This document shows positions 26,924 through 36,015 of a DNA stretch of 64,000 bases, in pieces; the stretch's first letter is position 1, and each line of letters starts with the position of its first letter. The DNA is taken from NCBI RefSeq assembly GCF_036320485.1, contig NZ_CP132911.1, positions 930,001 through 994,000 on the forward strand. Reading direction: 5' to 3'. A model generated the notes under the pieces. It was not told the origin of the DNA. It saw nothing but the letters and a program-made list of their open reading frames with translations, and ran no database searches. Source of the stretch: Dyella sp. A6. GTDB taxonomy: Bacteria; Pseudomonadota; Gammaproteobacteria; Xanthomonadales; Rhodanobacteraceae. A program made the position numbers and the translations under genes.

Positions 26924-29014
26924 GTGGCCACTGCAAGCGCACTCCAAACCCTCAAGCAGCTGAGCCGCCGCGGCGCCGCGGCACCGGCCGTGATGCTGGC
27001 GGTACTGGCGATGGTGATGGTGCCGTTGCCGCCGTTCGTGCTGGACATGCTGTTCAGCTTCAACATCGCGTTGTCGCTGGTGATCCTGCTGGCGGTGATC
27101 TACGTGATGCGGCCGCTGGAATTCGCCGCGTTCCCCACCGTGGTGCTCGGTGCCACCCTGCTGCGGCTGGCGCTGAATATCGCCTCCACCCGCGTGGTGC
27201 TGCTGCACGGCCACGACGGCCCCGGCGCCGCGGGCAAGGTGATCCAAGCCTTCGGCGAGTTCGTGATCGGCGGTAACTTCGCGGTGGGCCTGGTGGTGTT
27301 CTCCATCCTCACCATCATCAACTTCGTGGTGGTCACCAAGGGTGCCACCCGCGTGTCGGAAGTGACCGCCCGCTTCACCCTGGACGCGATGCCCGGCAAG
27401 CAGATGGCGATCGACGCCGACCTCAATGCCGGCCTGCTGACCCAGGAACAGGCGCGCGAACGCCGCCAGGAAGTGCGCGAGGAAGCCGACTTCTACGGCG
27501 CGATGGACGGTGCCTCCAAGTTCGTGCGCGGCGACGCCACGGCGGGCATCCTGATCCTGCTGATCAACATCGTCGGCGGCTTCTTCGTCGGCGTGATGCA
27601 GCACGGCCTGTCGGCCAGCGAGGCGGCCAAGACCTACACCCTGCTGACCATCGGCGACGGTCTGGTGGCGCAGGTACCGGCCTTGATGCTGTCGATCGCC
27701 ACCGCGGTGATCGTGACCCGCGTTTCCAAGGCGCAGGACATGGGCAAGCAGGTGATCGGGCAGGTGTTCGCCCAGCCGCGCGCACTGGCGGTGGCCGGTA
27801 CCGTGCTGGGCGTGATGGGCCTGATTCCCGGCATGCCGAACATCGCCTTCCTGCTGCTCGGCGGCACCTGCGGCGGCGGTGCCTGGCTGCTGCACCGCCG
27901 CCAGATCGATCTGCGCGAAAAGCAGGCCAAGGCCGAGGCCCAGCCGCCGGCGGCAGCACCGCCGGCCGAGCGCACCGAACTGAGCTGGGAAGATGTCGTC
28001 AGCGTCGATCCGGTCGGCCTGGAAGTGGGCTACCGGCTGATCCCGCTGGTCGACAAGAACCAGGGCGGCGAGCTGATGGGGCGGATCAAGTCGGTGCGCC
28101 GCAAGCTGTCGCAGGATCTGGGCTTTCTGGTGCCGCCGGTGCACATCCGCGACAACCTGGACCTGGGCCCGAACACCTACCGCATCATCCTGATGGGCGT
28201 GCCGATGGGCGAGGCCGAGGTGCACAACGACCGCCTGCTGGCGATCAACCCCGGTCACGTGCACGGCACCCTGCAGGGCATCGTCACGCAGGACCCGGCG
28301 TTCGGGCTGGAAGCGGTGTGGATCGAGAGCGGCCAGCGCGACCTGGCACAGAGCTACGGCTATACCGTGGTCGATCCGGCCACCGTGATCGCTACCCATC
28401 TCTCGCACATCCTGCAGCAGCACGCGCACGAGCTGCTTGGTCACCAGGACGTGCAGCAGTTGCTCGACCGGCTGGCGCAGACCGCGCCGAAACTGGTCGA
28501 GGACCTGGTGCCCAAGCGGCTGTCGCTGGGCGTCGTGGTGAAGGTGCTGCAGAACCTGCTCGCCGAGCGGGTGCCGATCCGCAACATGCGCACCATCGTC
28601 GAGTCCTTGGCGGAACATGCCGGGCAGAGTCAGGAACCCGGCGCGCTCACCGCGGCGGTGCGCGTGGCGCTGGGCCGCCAGATCGTGCAGGAAATCGCCG
28701 GTCTGGCCACCGAAATCCCCGTCATTACCTTGGCGCCGGAGCTGGAACAGATCTTGCTCGGTTCCATCTCGGGAGGCGGTGTGGCTGGCGCGGCGGTAGA
28801 GCCGGGGCTGGCCGATCGGCTCCAGCAGAACGTGGCGGAAGCCGCGCGGAGGCAGGAGATGAGCGGTGAGCCGGCTGTGTTGATGGTACCGCCGCAACTG
28901 CGTTCGTGGCTGGCCCGGTTCACGCGGCACACGGCACAGAACCTGCACGTGCTGGCCTACAACGAAGTGCCGGACAACCGGCGGGTCAGGCTGGTGCAGG
29001 CGCTGGGACGATAA
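26924..29014 (+). CDS. flhA: Flagellar export gate protein FlhA (GTG start)
   Basis: FlhA (696 aa) is the export gate component that uses the proton motive force and docks chaperone-substrate complexes. The N-terminal half has about eight membrane helices and the FHIPEP-family signature around ATLLRLALNIASTRVVLLHG. The cytoplasmic half holds the ring-forming and chaperone-docking domains (RDNLDLGPNTYRIILMGVPM, VLQNLLAERVPIRNMRTIVE). Start is GTG 26924, 12 bp after flhB. Confidence 0.97.
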   Translation: MATASALQTLKQLSRRGAAAPAVMLAVLAMVMVPLPPFVLDMLFSFNIALSLVILLAVIYVMRPLEFAAFPTVVLGATLLRLALNIASTRVVLLHGHDGPGAAGKVIQAFGEFVIGGNFAVGLVVFSILTIINFVVVTKGATRVSEVTARFTLDAMPGKQMAIDADLNAGLLTQEQARERRQEVREEADFYGAMDGASKFVRGDATAGILILLINIVGGFFVGVMQHGLSASEAAKTYTLLTIGDGLVAQVPALMLSIATAVIVTRVSKAQDMGKQVIGQVFAQPRALAVAGTVLGVMGLIPGMPNIAFLLLGGTCGGGAWLLHRRQIDLREKQAKAEAQPPAAAPPAERTELSWEDVVSVDPVGLEVGYRLIPLVDKNQGGELMGRIKSVRRKLSQDLGFLVPPVHIRDNLDLGPNTYRIILMGVPMGEAEVHNDRLLAINPGHVHGTLQGIVTQDPAFGLEAVWIESGQRDLAQSYGYTVVDPATVIATHLSHILQQHAHELLGHQDVQQLLDRLAQTAPKLVEDLVPKRLSLGVVVKVLQNLLAERVPIRNMRTIVESLAEHAGQSQEPGALTAAVRVALGRQIVQEIAGLATEIPVITLAPELEQILLGSISGGGVAGAAVEPGLADRLQQNVAEAARRQEMSGEPAVLMVPPQLRSWLARFTRHTAQNLHVLAYNEVPDNRRVRLVQALGR

Positions 29015-29016
29015 AC

Positions 29017-29133
29017 ATGAAGAGGCGAGAGATGCGTAGCGAGATGACAGACCTCCAGTTGCAGCCGGGCACGGCGAGCCGTTCCGGCCGCGTGTCGGCA
29101 TTCCGTCTCTCGGGCTGGAGCCGCGCGGCATGA
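29017..29133 (+). CDS. Possible 38-aa leader/coupling peptide between flhA and flhF
   Basis: An ATG two bases after the flhA stop opens a 38-codon frame, MKRREMRSEMTDLQLQ onward, whose TGA overlaps the flhF ATG as ATGA. The product is basic, with no recognised domain. The 4-bp overlap mimics every other junction in this operon, so it may be translated to couple flhF to flhA. It could equally be chance. Confidence 0.3.
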   Translation: MKRREMRSEMTDLQLQPGTASRSGRVSAFRLSGWSRAA

Positions 29134-30503
29134 AGATCAAGCGATTCGTGGCGCCGGACATGCGCCAGGCAATGGGCCAGGTGCGCGACGAACAGGGCGA
29201 CGACGCGGTGATTCTTTCCACCCGTCGCATCGACGAGGGCATCGAGGTGATCGCCGCCATCGACTACGACGAGGCGCTGGTGCGCGAGGCGGCCCGGCAT
29301 GGCGCGCCGCTGCAGGTCGAGCCGTCGCGCAGCGCCGCTGCCGCGCGGCCGTTCGTGCCGCGGCCGTCCACACCGCCGCCGCCCACCCAGGCGCCTTCAC
29401 TGGCCGAGCGGGTTGCGGCGATCCAGCCGGCACCGCGCGCCACACCCGCGCCTGCGCCGGTGGCCGCCGCGGCTCCGGCCGCTACCGCCGTGCGCGAGCG
29501 CGTGGCCGCACCGGCTCGCGCCAGCGCGGCGGCGAAAGCGCCGGCCGAACCGGTCGCGCTGCACCCGGTCATCGAGCAGGCCGCACAGGACACAGCACGC
29601 ATGCGTGCCGAACTGGGCAGCCTGCGCGAACTGCTGGAATCGCAGCTCTCCAGCCTGGCCTGGAACGACATGGAACGGCGTCATCCGCTGCGCGCCCGCG
29701 TGCTGCGCGACATGACCCGCCTGGGCATCGAGCCGGACGTGGCCCGCGACCTGGCCGAGAACCTGCCCGAACAGCTGCGTCCGGACCAGGCGCGTTACCT
29801 GCCGCTGGGTGTGCTCAGCAGGCGGCTTTCGGTCACCGGTCGCCATGTCGCCGATGCCGGCACCACGGTGCTGATCGGCCCGACCGGCGTGGGCAAGACC
29901 ACCACCATCGCCAAGCTGGCCGCGCGCGCGGTGATGCGCCATGGCGCCGCCCAGGTAGCGCTGGTCAGCACCGACGACTACCGCATCGGCGCGGCGGCGC
30001 AGCTGGAACACTATGCACGGCTGCTCGGCGTACGGGTGTTTCCGGCCTACGACGCGGCCAGCCTGCGCGAAGTGCTGCAGGTACTGCGCGGCCGGCATAC
30101 CGTGTTGATCGACACGGCCGGCGTGGCCGGTCACGACACCCGTCTGCAACAGCAGATCGCACTGCTGCGCGACGTCGGCGAGCTGCGCACCTGCCTGGTG
30201 ATGGGCGCCAACGCGCAGGCGCTGGCACTGGACGAGGCGGTGCGCTCCTACCAGCCGCTGCAGCCGCAGTCCTGCATCCTGACCAAGCTGGACGAGGCGC
30301 CCAGCCTTGGCGGCGCGCTTTCGGTGCTGATCCGGCACCAGCTCACGCTCGACTTCGTCACCGACGGCCAGCGTGTGCCCGAGGACATTGCGACGGCCGA
30401 CACCCGCGCGCTGGTATGCCGTGCCGCGCAGGCCATGAAGCACCAGTCGGTCGAGGTGGACAACGACATGTTGGCCGAACGTTTCGGCATGGCCCTGGCA
30501 TGA
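29130..30503 (+). CDS. flhF: Flagellar SRP-family GTPase FlhF
   Basis: FlhF (457 aa) places the flagellum at the cell pole. The N-terminal basic domain (MKIKRFVAPDMRQAMGQVRD) is followed by a Pro/Ala-rich linker (about residues 65-145), then the NG domain: G1 GPTGVGKTTTIAKLA, DDYRIGAAAQLEHYA, DTAGVAGHD and TKLDEAPSLGGAL. In polar flagellates it is countered by FlhG, encoded next. flhF-flhG in this setting implies a polar, number-controlled flagellum. Confidence 0.95.
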   Translation: MKIKRFVAPDMRQAMGQVRDEQGDDAVILSTRRIDEGIEVIAAIDYDEALVREAARHGAPLQVEPSRSAAAARPFVPRPSTPPPPTQAPSLAERVAAIQPAPRATPAPAPVAAAAPAATAVRERVAAPARASAAAKAPAEPVALHPVIEQAAQDTARMRAELGSLRELLESQLSSLAWNDMERRHPLRARVLRDMTRLGIEPDVARDLAENLPEQLRPDQARYLPLGVLSRRLSVTGRHVADAGTTVLIGPTGVGKTTTIAKLAARAVMRHGAAQVALVSTDDYRIGAAAQLEHYARLLGVRVFPAYDAASLREVLQVLRGRHTVLIDTAGVAGHDTRLQQQIALLRDVGELRTCLVMGANAQALALDEAVRSYQPLQPQSCILTKLDEAPSLGGALSVLIRHQLTLDFVTDGQRVPEDIATADTRALVCRAAQAMKHQSVEVDNDMLAERFGMALA

Positions 30504-30513
30504 GGTGGGGGCA

Positions 30514-31419
30514 ATGATGATGATGAATCAGGCATGGGGTTTGACGAATATGTTCCCGGCGCTGGCGAACGGGGGCCATGGTGGCGACGTCCCGGCGCCG
30601 GCCAAGGCGCGCTGCAGGACGATCGCGGTGGCCGGCGGCAAGGGCGGCGTGGGCAAATCCACCGTCGCGGTGAACCTGGCGATGGCACTGGCCATCGATG
30701 GCCGCAAGGTGGTGCTGCTCGACGCCGACCTGGGGCTGGCCAATGTCGATGTGATGCTCGGCCTCACGCCGACGCGGCATATCGGTCACCTGCTCGACGG
30801 CAGCTGTCATCTGGAAGAGTTGATGATGATGGCGCCGCACGGCCTGAAGGTGGTGCCGGCCGGCTCGGGCACGCGCCACCTGGCACAGCTGGGCAATGAC
30901 GGGCATGCGGCGGTGATCCGCGCGTTCGACACGCTGGAAGCGCCGCCCGAGGTGCTGGTGGTGGATACCCCGGCCGGGGTGTCCGACAACGTGGCGATGT
31001 TCACCTCGGCGGCTGACGAAGTGGTGCTGGTGGTGTGCGACGAGCCGGCTTCGCTGACCGACGCATATGCCTTGATCAAGGTGTTGAGCCGAGATTTCGG
31101 CGTGCGCCGCTTCCGCATGGTGGCGAACATGGTGCGCAACGCCGGCGAGGCGAAGCAGCTGCACGCCAAGCTGGCCCGGGTCAGTGATCGCTTCCTCGAT
31201 GTAGTGATCGATTTCGCCGGCATGGTGCCCCACGACGAGTACCTGCGCCGGGCGATCCGGCGGCAGACCGCCGTGGTCGATGCGTGGCCATCGAGCCGTT
31301 CGGCGATGGCATTCAAGCAATTGGCAGGTGCGGTCGATACATGGGGAGAACCTGTTTCCCCGTCGCTCGGCCGCATTGCGTTCTTTGGCGGACAAGGTGC
31401 GTCGCTGGCGGGGTGGTGA
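30514..31419 (+). CDS. flhG: Flagellar number regulator FlhG (FleN)
   Basis: FlhG (301 aa) is a MinD-like ATPase that limits flagellar number and restrains FleQ in Pseudomonas. The N-terminus NQAWGLTNMF corresponds to the DQAxxL helix that stimulates FlhF GTPase. The deviant Walker A is GGKGGVGKST, followed by LLDADLGLANVDVMLGL. ATG 30514 was chosen because GAGGTGGGGG lies right before it; an in-frame GTG at 30505 overlaps that site. Confidence 0.94.
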   Translation: MMMMNQAWGLTNMFPALANGGHGGDVPAPAKARCRTIAVAGGKGGVGKSTVAVNLAMALAIDGRKVVLLDADLGLANVDVMLGLTPTRHIGHLLDGSCHLEELMMMAPHGLKVVPAGSGTRHLAQLGNDGHAAVIRAFDTLEAPPEVLVVDTPAGVSDNVAMFTSAADEVVLVVCDEPASLTDAYALIKVLSRDFGVRRFRMVANMVRNAGEAKQLHAKLARVSDRFLDVVIDFAGMVPHDEYLRRAIRRQTAVVDAWPSSRSAMAFKQLAGAVDTWGEPVSPSLGRIAFFGGQGASLAGW

Positions 31420-31420
31420 G

Positions 31421-32191
31421 ATGAGCGTGGCTTCCGAATATCTGCAACTGCAACGCGAGAGTACCGACGAGCTGGTCCGTCGGCATGCCCCGCTGGTGCG
31501 TCGCATCGCCTATCACTTGATGGGGCGGTTGCCGCCGAGCGTGGATGTCGACGACCTGGTCCAGGCCGGCATGATCGGCCTGCTCGAAGCCGCGCGCAAT
31601 TACGCTACCGACCGCTCCGCCAGTTTCGAGACCTACGCCGGCATCCGCATCCGCGGCGCCATGCTGGACGAGCTGCGCCGTACCGACTGGACTCCGCGCT
31701 CGGTCCACCGCAAGGCGCGTGAAGTCGCCGAGGTGGTGCGCCAGATCGAGAACGAGACCGGTACCGACGCCGATGACGCCGAAGTCATCCGCCGGCTCGG
31801 CATCAATGCGATGGAGTACCACCAGATTCTGGCCGACGCGGCCAGCGCCCGCCTGCTCAGCCTGACCGCGCCCGACGACTCCGATGGCGCCAATGCGTTC
31901 GACGTGATGGACCACGATGGGCTTGCTCCGCACGAGTGCGCCGAGCAGGAACGCATGCGCGAGGCGCTGGTCGGGGCCATCGGCGGCCTGCCCGAACGCG
32001 AGCAGCTGGTGATGTCGCTGTATTACGAGCAGGAACTGAATCTCAAGGAGATCGGCGCCGTACTCGGCGTGACCGAGTCGCGGGTATGCCAGATCCACGG
32101 CCAGGCGTTGATCCGTCTTCGTGCGCGCATGACTGACTGGCGCGAGCGCGATGAGGATGCCGCCGGACGGAAGCAGACGAAACGCAAATGA
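31421..32191 (+). CDS. fliA: Flagellar sigma factor FliA (sigma-28)
   Basis: FliA (256 aa) is the RNA polymerase sigma factor for late flagellar genes. Regions 2 ([51 protein letters not shown]), 3 and 4 ([40 protein letters not shown]) are complete. Matching sigma-28 promoters occur in this window before fliC, the STAS-cheY-cheA operon and cheW. It starts 1 bp after the flhG stop. Confidence 0.97.
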   Translation: MSVASEYLQLQRESTDELVRRHAPLVRRIAYHLMGRLPPSVDVDDLVQAGMIGLLEAARNYATDRSASFETYAGIRIRGAMLDELRRTDWTPRSVHRKAREVAEVVRQIENETGTDADDAEVIRRLGINAMEYHQILADAASARLLSLTAPDDSDGANAFDVMDHDGLAPHECAEQERMREALVGAIGGLPEREQLVMSLYYEQELNLKEIGAVLGVTESRVCQIHGQALIRLRARMTDWRERDEDAAGRKQTKRK

Positions 32192-32240
32192 ATCGATAAC
32201 GCCTCTGGCGGCTCCCATCCCTTTTCATCGGAGAAGCTGT

Positions 32241-32648
32241 TTGGACAAGAACATGAAAATCCTGGTGGTTGACGACTTCTCCACCATGCGGCGAATCGTC
32301 CGCAACCTGCTGGTCGAGCTCGGTTTCAGCAATACGCTGATCCAGGAGGCGGATGACGGCAACAATGCCATCACCATGCTGCGCAACGGGCAGTTCGACC
32401 TGGTCGTGACCGACTGGAACATGCCGAACATGACCGGCATCGACCTGCTGCGCGCGATCCGTGCCGAACCGTCGCTCAAGGCGATGCCGGTGCTGATGGT
32501 CACCGCCGAGAACAACCGCGACCAGATCATCGCTGCCGCCCAGGCGGGGGTGAACGGCTACATCGTCAAACCCTTCACCGCGGTCACGCTGAAGGAAAAG
32601 CTCGACAAGATCTTCGAGCGTCTCGCCGCCCAAGGAGCGACCGCATGA
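32241..32648 (+). CDS. cheY: Chemotaxis response regulator CheY (probable TTG start)
   Basis: CheY (135 aa from TTG, 131 from ATG 32253) diffuses from CheA to FliM. Conserved residues: DD at 11-12, phosphoacceptor Asp58 in [12 protein letters not shown], Thr in VLMVTAE, and Lys in YIVKPFTA. The TTG at 32241 has GGAG with ideal 7-nt spacing and yields an M-x-KN-type start like other Xanthomonadales CheY proteins, so it is preferred. The Trp-Asn after the Asp and the cheZ partner mark it as the motor-binding CheY. Confidence 0.95.
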   Translation: MDKNMKILVVDDFSTMRRIVRNLLVELGFSNTLIQEADDGNNAITMLRNGQFDLVVTDWNMPNMTGIDLLRAIRAEPSLKAMPVLMVTAENNRDQIIAAAQAGVNGYIVKPFTAVTLKEKLDKIFERLAAQGATA

Positions 32649-33286
32649 ATGCTGTAACCAAACCCCTCTTCGGCGAGGCCCTGCCGCATGAGCTGCAGCA
32701 GTTGTTGAGCACGCCCGACGGCCCCGCGTTCGAGCAGGCGCTGGACGGTCTGGTGCGCGAACGCGAGCAGCACCTGTTCCGCGCACTGGGCGTGCTGGCG
32801 CGCGACCTGCACGATGCCGTGCGCCGGCTCGGCAACGACCTGGCGCAGGAAGGTGTGCCCGACAGCGTGGCCGATGCCCGCCAGCATCTGCTGGACGTGC
32901 TGGACATGAGTTCCAAGGCAGCCCACCGCAGCCTGGATTTCGCCGAGCGCATGCGTCCCCGCGCCGAGGCGCTGGAAGCCGATGCCGACAAGGTGCTGGC
33001 CGCATCCGCAGACAACGAGCCGGCGGCGTCGCTGGCGATCCAGGCGCGCGATTTCGCCGGGCATTGCCGCGACGGCCTGTCCGACATGGTGCTGGCGCAG
33101 TCCTGGCAGGACCTGTCCGGCCAGCGCATCAAGAAGGTCGCCAATTTCATCGGCAGCGTGGAATCGTCGCTGCTCGAGCTGGTGCGGCTCACCGGCGCGC
33201 TGGCTGGTGGCGAAGCGCCGGTGGCGGCTGCCAAGGTGTCGAGCCAGGACGAGGCGGATCGCCTGCTCAGCGAATTCGGCTTCTGA
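32645..33286 (+). CDS. cheZ: CheY-P phosphatase CheZ
   Basis: CheZ (213 aa) dephosphorylates CheY-P. The long hairpin helix pair is visible, with the active-site region [20 protein letters not shown] carrying the catalytic Gln of the D-L-S-G-Q stretch. The C-terminal tail [13 protein letters not shown] is the CheY-binding amphipathic peptide. It overlaps cheY by 4 bp. Confidence 0.96.
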   Translation: MNAVTKPLFGEALPHELQQLLSTPDGPAFEQALDGLVREREQHLFRALGVLARDLHDAVRRLGNDLAQEGVPDSVADARQHLLDVLDMSSKAAHRSLDFAERMRPRAEALEADADKVLAASADNEPAASLAIQARDFAGHCRDGLSDMVLAQSWQDLSGQRIKKVANFIGSVESSLLELVRLTGALAGGEAPVAAAKVSSQDEADRLLSEFGF

Positions 33287-33299
33287 GTCGGGGCCGTTC

Positions 33300-35273
33300 A
33301 TGGAGTCCATGCCGGACAGCGAACTGCGCGACGATTTCCTGGTCGAGGCCGGGGAGCTGGTGCAGCGCCTGAGCGAGCAACTGGTGGCGCTGGAACAGAC
33401 GCCGCGGGATAGCGAGCTTCTCAACGCGGTGTTCCGCGCCTTCCACACGGTCAAGGGTGGCGCCGGGTTTCTGTCGCTAGAGCCGATGGTGCACATGTGC
33501 CACCACGCCGAGGACCTGCTCAACGAGGCGCGCAACGGCGTCGTGGTGCTGCAGCCCGCGCAGATGGATGCGCTGCTGGAAGCGCTCGACCTGCTCAACG
33601 TGATGATGGACGCGCTGGCCCAGGACACGCCGATGCCGCACGCACCGGCCAACCTGCTGCAGCGCCTGCAGGTGAAGCCGGCGCCGCCGCCGGCCGCACC
33701 GGTCGCCGCACCGGTCGCCGCACCGCCGTCCAGCGGCGGCAGCATCGACGACGACGAATTCGAGGCGCTGCTGGACAACCTGCACGGCCAGGGCGGTGCG
33801 CCCGGCACGGCCAGCACGGCCGCGTCCGACGGCAGCATCGACGACAGCGAGTTCGAAGCCCTGCTGGACACCTTGTACGGCCGCGGCGGTGCACCGGGTG
33901 CGCCCACAGATACACCGGCGCCGGCACCGGCTGGCGACAAGACCAGCATCAGCGACGACGAATTCGAGAACCTGCTGGACAGCCTGCACGGCAAGGGCGG
34001 CACGCCGGGCGCGGTGGCCGCGCCGGCACCTGCGCCGGCTGCACCGCTACCCGCGCCAACGCCGCCGGCTGCGCCGGCCGCACGGCCGCCGCCGGCCGCC
34101 GAAAACACCGTGCGCGTGGACACCACGCGACTGGATGCGCTGGTCAACCGGGCCGGCGAACTGGTGCTGGTGCGCAACCGCCTGCTGAGCCTGGCCGCGC
34201 GCAGCGGCGACGAGTCGCTGGCCACCGCGGCCGGCGAACTCGACCGCATCGCGAACGATCTTCAGGGTGCGGTACTGGGCATGCGCATGCAGCCGGTACG
34301 GCGCCTGTTCCAGCGCTTTCCGCGCATCGTGCGTGACCTGGCGCGACAGTTGGGCAAGGACATCGAACTGGTGCTGGAGGGCGAGGACACCGACCTCGAC
34401 CGCAGCCTGGTCGAAGCCCTGGCCGACCCGCTGATCCACCTGCTGCGCAATGCGGTCGACCACGGCCTGGAAACGCCGGACGAACGCGAGCGCGCGGGCA
34501 AACCGGCCAAGGGATGCGTGCGCATGGCGGCCAGCCAGCGCGGCGAGCGGATCGTGATCGTGGTGGCGGACGACGGCCGCGGCATGAATCCCGAGATCCT
34601 CAAGCGCAAGGCGATCGAGAAGGGCGTAATCGACGAGGCGCAGGCGGCACGGCTGAGCGAGACCGAGTGCCTGGAGCTGATTTTCCGGCCTGGCTTCAGC
34701 ACCGCCAGCGCGATTTCCGACATCTCCGGCCGCGGCGTCGGCATGGACGTGGTGAAGACCCGCGTGGCCGAGCTCGGCGGCACCCTGCAGGTGCGTTCGC
34801 GGCTGGGACATGGCAGCGAACTGGAACTGACCGTGCCGCTGACGCTGGCGATCATGCGTGCGCTGATGGTGCGCGTGGGCCAGCGCATGCTGGCCATTCC
34901 GCTGGGCAACGTCGAGGAAGTGTTCGAGCTGGCGGCCGGGCAGGAGGGCATGCTGGACGGTCGCATCGTGGCCGCCCACCGTGGCCGCGCGCTGCCGCTG
35001 GGCAACCTGGTCGACTGGGCGGGCGTCACGGGCGAATCGGCGCGGCACGTGGTGGTGGCGCATGTCGGCCACCTGCGCGTCGGCTGCCTGGTCCACGAAG
35101 TGCTGGGACGCGAAGACGTGATGGTGAAGCCGCTGGGGCCGTTGTTCGACGGCGTATGCGGCGTGGCCGGCGCCACCGTGACCGGCGACGGCCGGCTGGC
35201 GCTGGTGCTGGACATGGCCGGACTGGTCGTCGAAGGCGGCCCGTTGCTGCCCCTGCTGCGTGCGACGGGGTGA
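33300..35273 (+). CDS. cheA: Chemotaxis histidine kinase CheA (first copy, with triple linker repeat)
   Basis: CheA (657 aa). P1 has phosphoacceptor His49 in FRAFHTVKGGAGF. Instead of a P2 domain, a Pro/Ala-rich linker carries three copies of an S-I-x-D-x-EFE-x-LLD-x-L-x-G-x-GG motif at about residues 148, 179 and 216. P3 dimerisation starts near residue 275 (TVRVDTTRLDALVNRAGELV). P4 has the N box LIHLLRNAVDHGLE, G1 DDGRGMN and G2 GRGVGMDVVK. P5 is the CheW-like domain. The repeats resemble the LID modules that anchor polar CheA arrays through ParP in Vibrio. It lies 13 bp after cheZ. Confidence 0.95.
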   Translation: MESMPDSELRDDFLVEAGELVQRLSEQLVALEQTPRDSELLNAVFRAFHTVKGGAGFLSLEPMVHMCHHAEDLLNEARNGVVVLQPAQMDALLEALDLLNVMMDALAQDTPMPHAPANLLQRLQVKPAPPPAAPVAAPVAAPPSSGGSIDDDEFEALLDNLHGQGGAPGTASTAASDGSIDDSEFEALLDTLYGRGGAPGAPTDTPAPAPAGDKTSISDDEFENLLDSLHGKGGTPGAVAAPAPAPAAPLPAPTPPAAPAARPPPAAENTVRVDTTRLDALVNRAGELVLVRNRLLSLAARSGDESLATAAGELDRIANDLQGAVLGMRMQPVRRLFQRFPRIVRDLARQLGKDIELVLEGEDTDLDRSLVEALADPLIHLLRNAVDHGLETPDERERAGKPAKGCVRMAASQRGERIVIVVADDGRGMNPEILKRKAIEKGVIDEAQAARLSETECLELIFRPGFSTASAISDISGRGVGMDVVKTRVAELGGTLQVRSRLGHGSELELTVPLTLAIMRALMVRVGQRMLAIPLGNVEEVFELAAGQEGMLDGRIVAAHRGRALPLGNLVDWAGVTGESARHVVVAHVGHLRVGCLVHEVLGREDVMVKPLGPLFDGVCGVAGATVTGDGRLALVLDMAGLVVEGGPLLPLLRATG

Positions 35274-35274
35274 C

Positions 35275-36015
35275 ATGGATCTCGTCAGCATCATCGGGAC
35301 GATCCTGGCCTTCCTGGTCGTCATCGTCGGCACCGTGCTCAAGGGTTCGTCGATCAGTGCGCTGTGGAACCCCGGTGCTTTCGTCATCGTGTTCATGGGT
35401 ACGCTGGCAGCGGTGATGCTGCAGAACTCCTGGCAGGTACTGCGCCGCGCGGCTGGCATGACCCGCCTGATCTACCAGCCGCCCCGACATTACCCGGACG
35501 ACCTGGTGAGCCGGGTGGTGGGGTGGAGCGAGATTTCGCGCCGGCAGGGGCTGCTGGGGCTGGAGTCGCAAATCGACAGCGAGGCCGACGGCTTCGTGCG
35601 CAAGGGCCTGCAACTGCTGGTGGACGGCAGCGAGCCGGAGGCGATCCGCAGCGTGCTGGAAGTGGAGCTGGATACCCGCGAGCAGGTCGACATGGCCGCC
35701 GCCAAGGTATTCGAGCACGCCGGCATCTATTCGCCGACCATGGGCATCATCGGCGCGGTGCTGGGGCTGATGGCGGTGATGCAGCACCTCTCTGATCCCA
35801 GCGAGCTGGGCCACGGGATTGCCGCCGCCTTCGTCTCCACCATCTATGGCGTGTCGCTGGCGAACCTGCTGATGCTGCCGATGGCGGCGCGGCTGAAGAC
35901 GCTGATCGGCAAGCAGGCGCGCATGCGCGAGATCCTGATCGAGGGGCTGGTGTCGATCGCCGAGGGTGAGAACCCGCGCCAGATCGAGTCCAAGCTGCAG
36001 GGCTACCTGTCGTGA
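35275..36015 (+). CDS. motC: Flagellar stator protein MotC (MotA family)
   Basis: A 246-aa MotA/PomA-type stator with membrane helices at both ends (LVSIIGTILAFLVVIVGTVL, then YSPTMGIIGAVLGLMAVMQH and GIAAAFVSTIYGVSLANLLM) and a cytoplasmic loop. In Pseudomonas the cheA-linked pair MotCD is the high-torque stator. The MotC name follows this position. It starts 1 bp after the cheA stop and overlaps motD. Confidence 0.94.
   Translation: MDLVSIIGTILAFLVVIVGTVLKGSSISALWNPGAFVIVFMGTLAAVMLQNSWQVLRRAAGMTRLIYQPPRHYPDDLVSRVVGWSEISRRQGLLGLESQIDSEADGFVRKGLQLLVDGSEPEAIRSVLEVELDTREQVDMAAAKVFEHAGIYSPTMGIIGAVLGLMAVMQHLSDPSELGHGIAAAFVSTIYGVSLANLLMLPMAARLKTLIGKQARMREILIEGLVSIAEGENPRQIESKLQGYLS

Noticed and set aside
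25670..29260. A very long open frame on the minus strand opposite flhB and flhA
   Set aside because: It lies exactly antisense to two clear export genes, has no recognisable domain, is rich in His/Arg/Gln/Ala, and reflects GC-rich third positions of the real genes.
33741..34020. CRISPR-like or DNA-level tandem repeat
   Set aside because: The repeated unit is a protein motif with diverged codons and uneven spacing, not direct DNA repeats with unique spacers.
32558..34249. A minus-strand open frame opposite cheZ and cheA, rich in Ser/Ala/Gly
   Set aside because: Arises from the repetitive Pro/Ala-coding linker of CheA read backwards.
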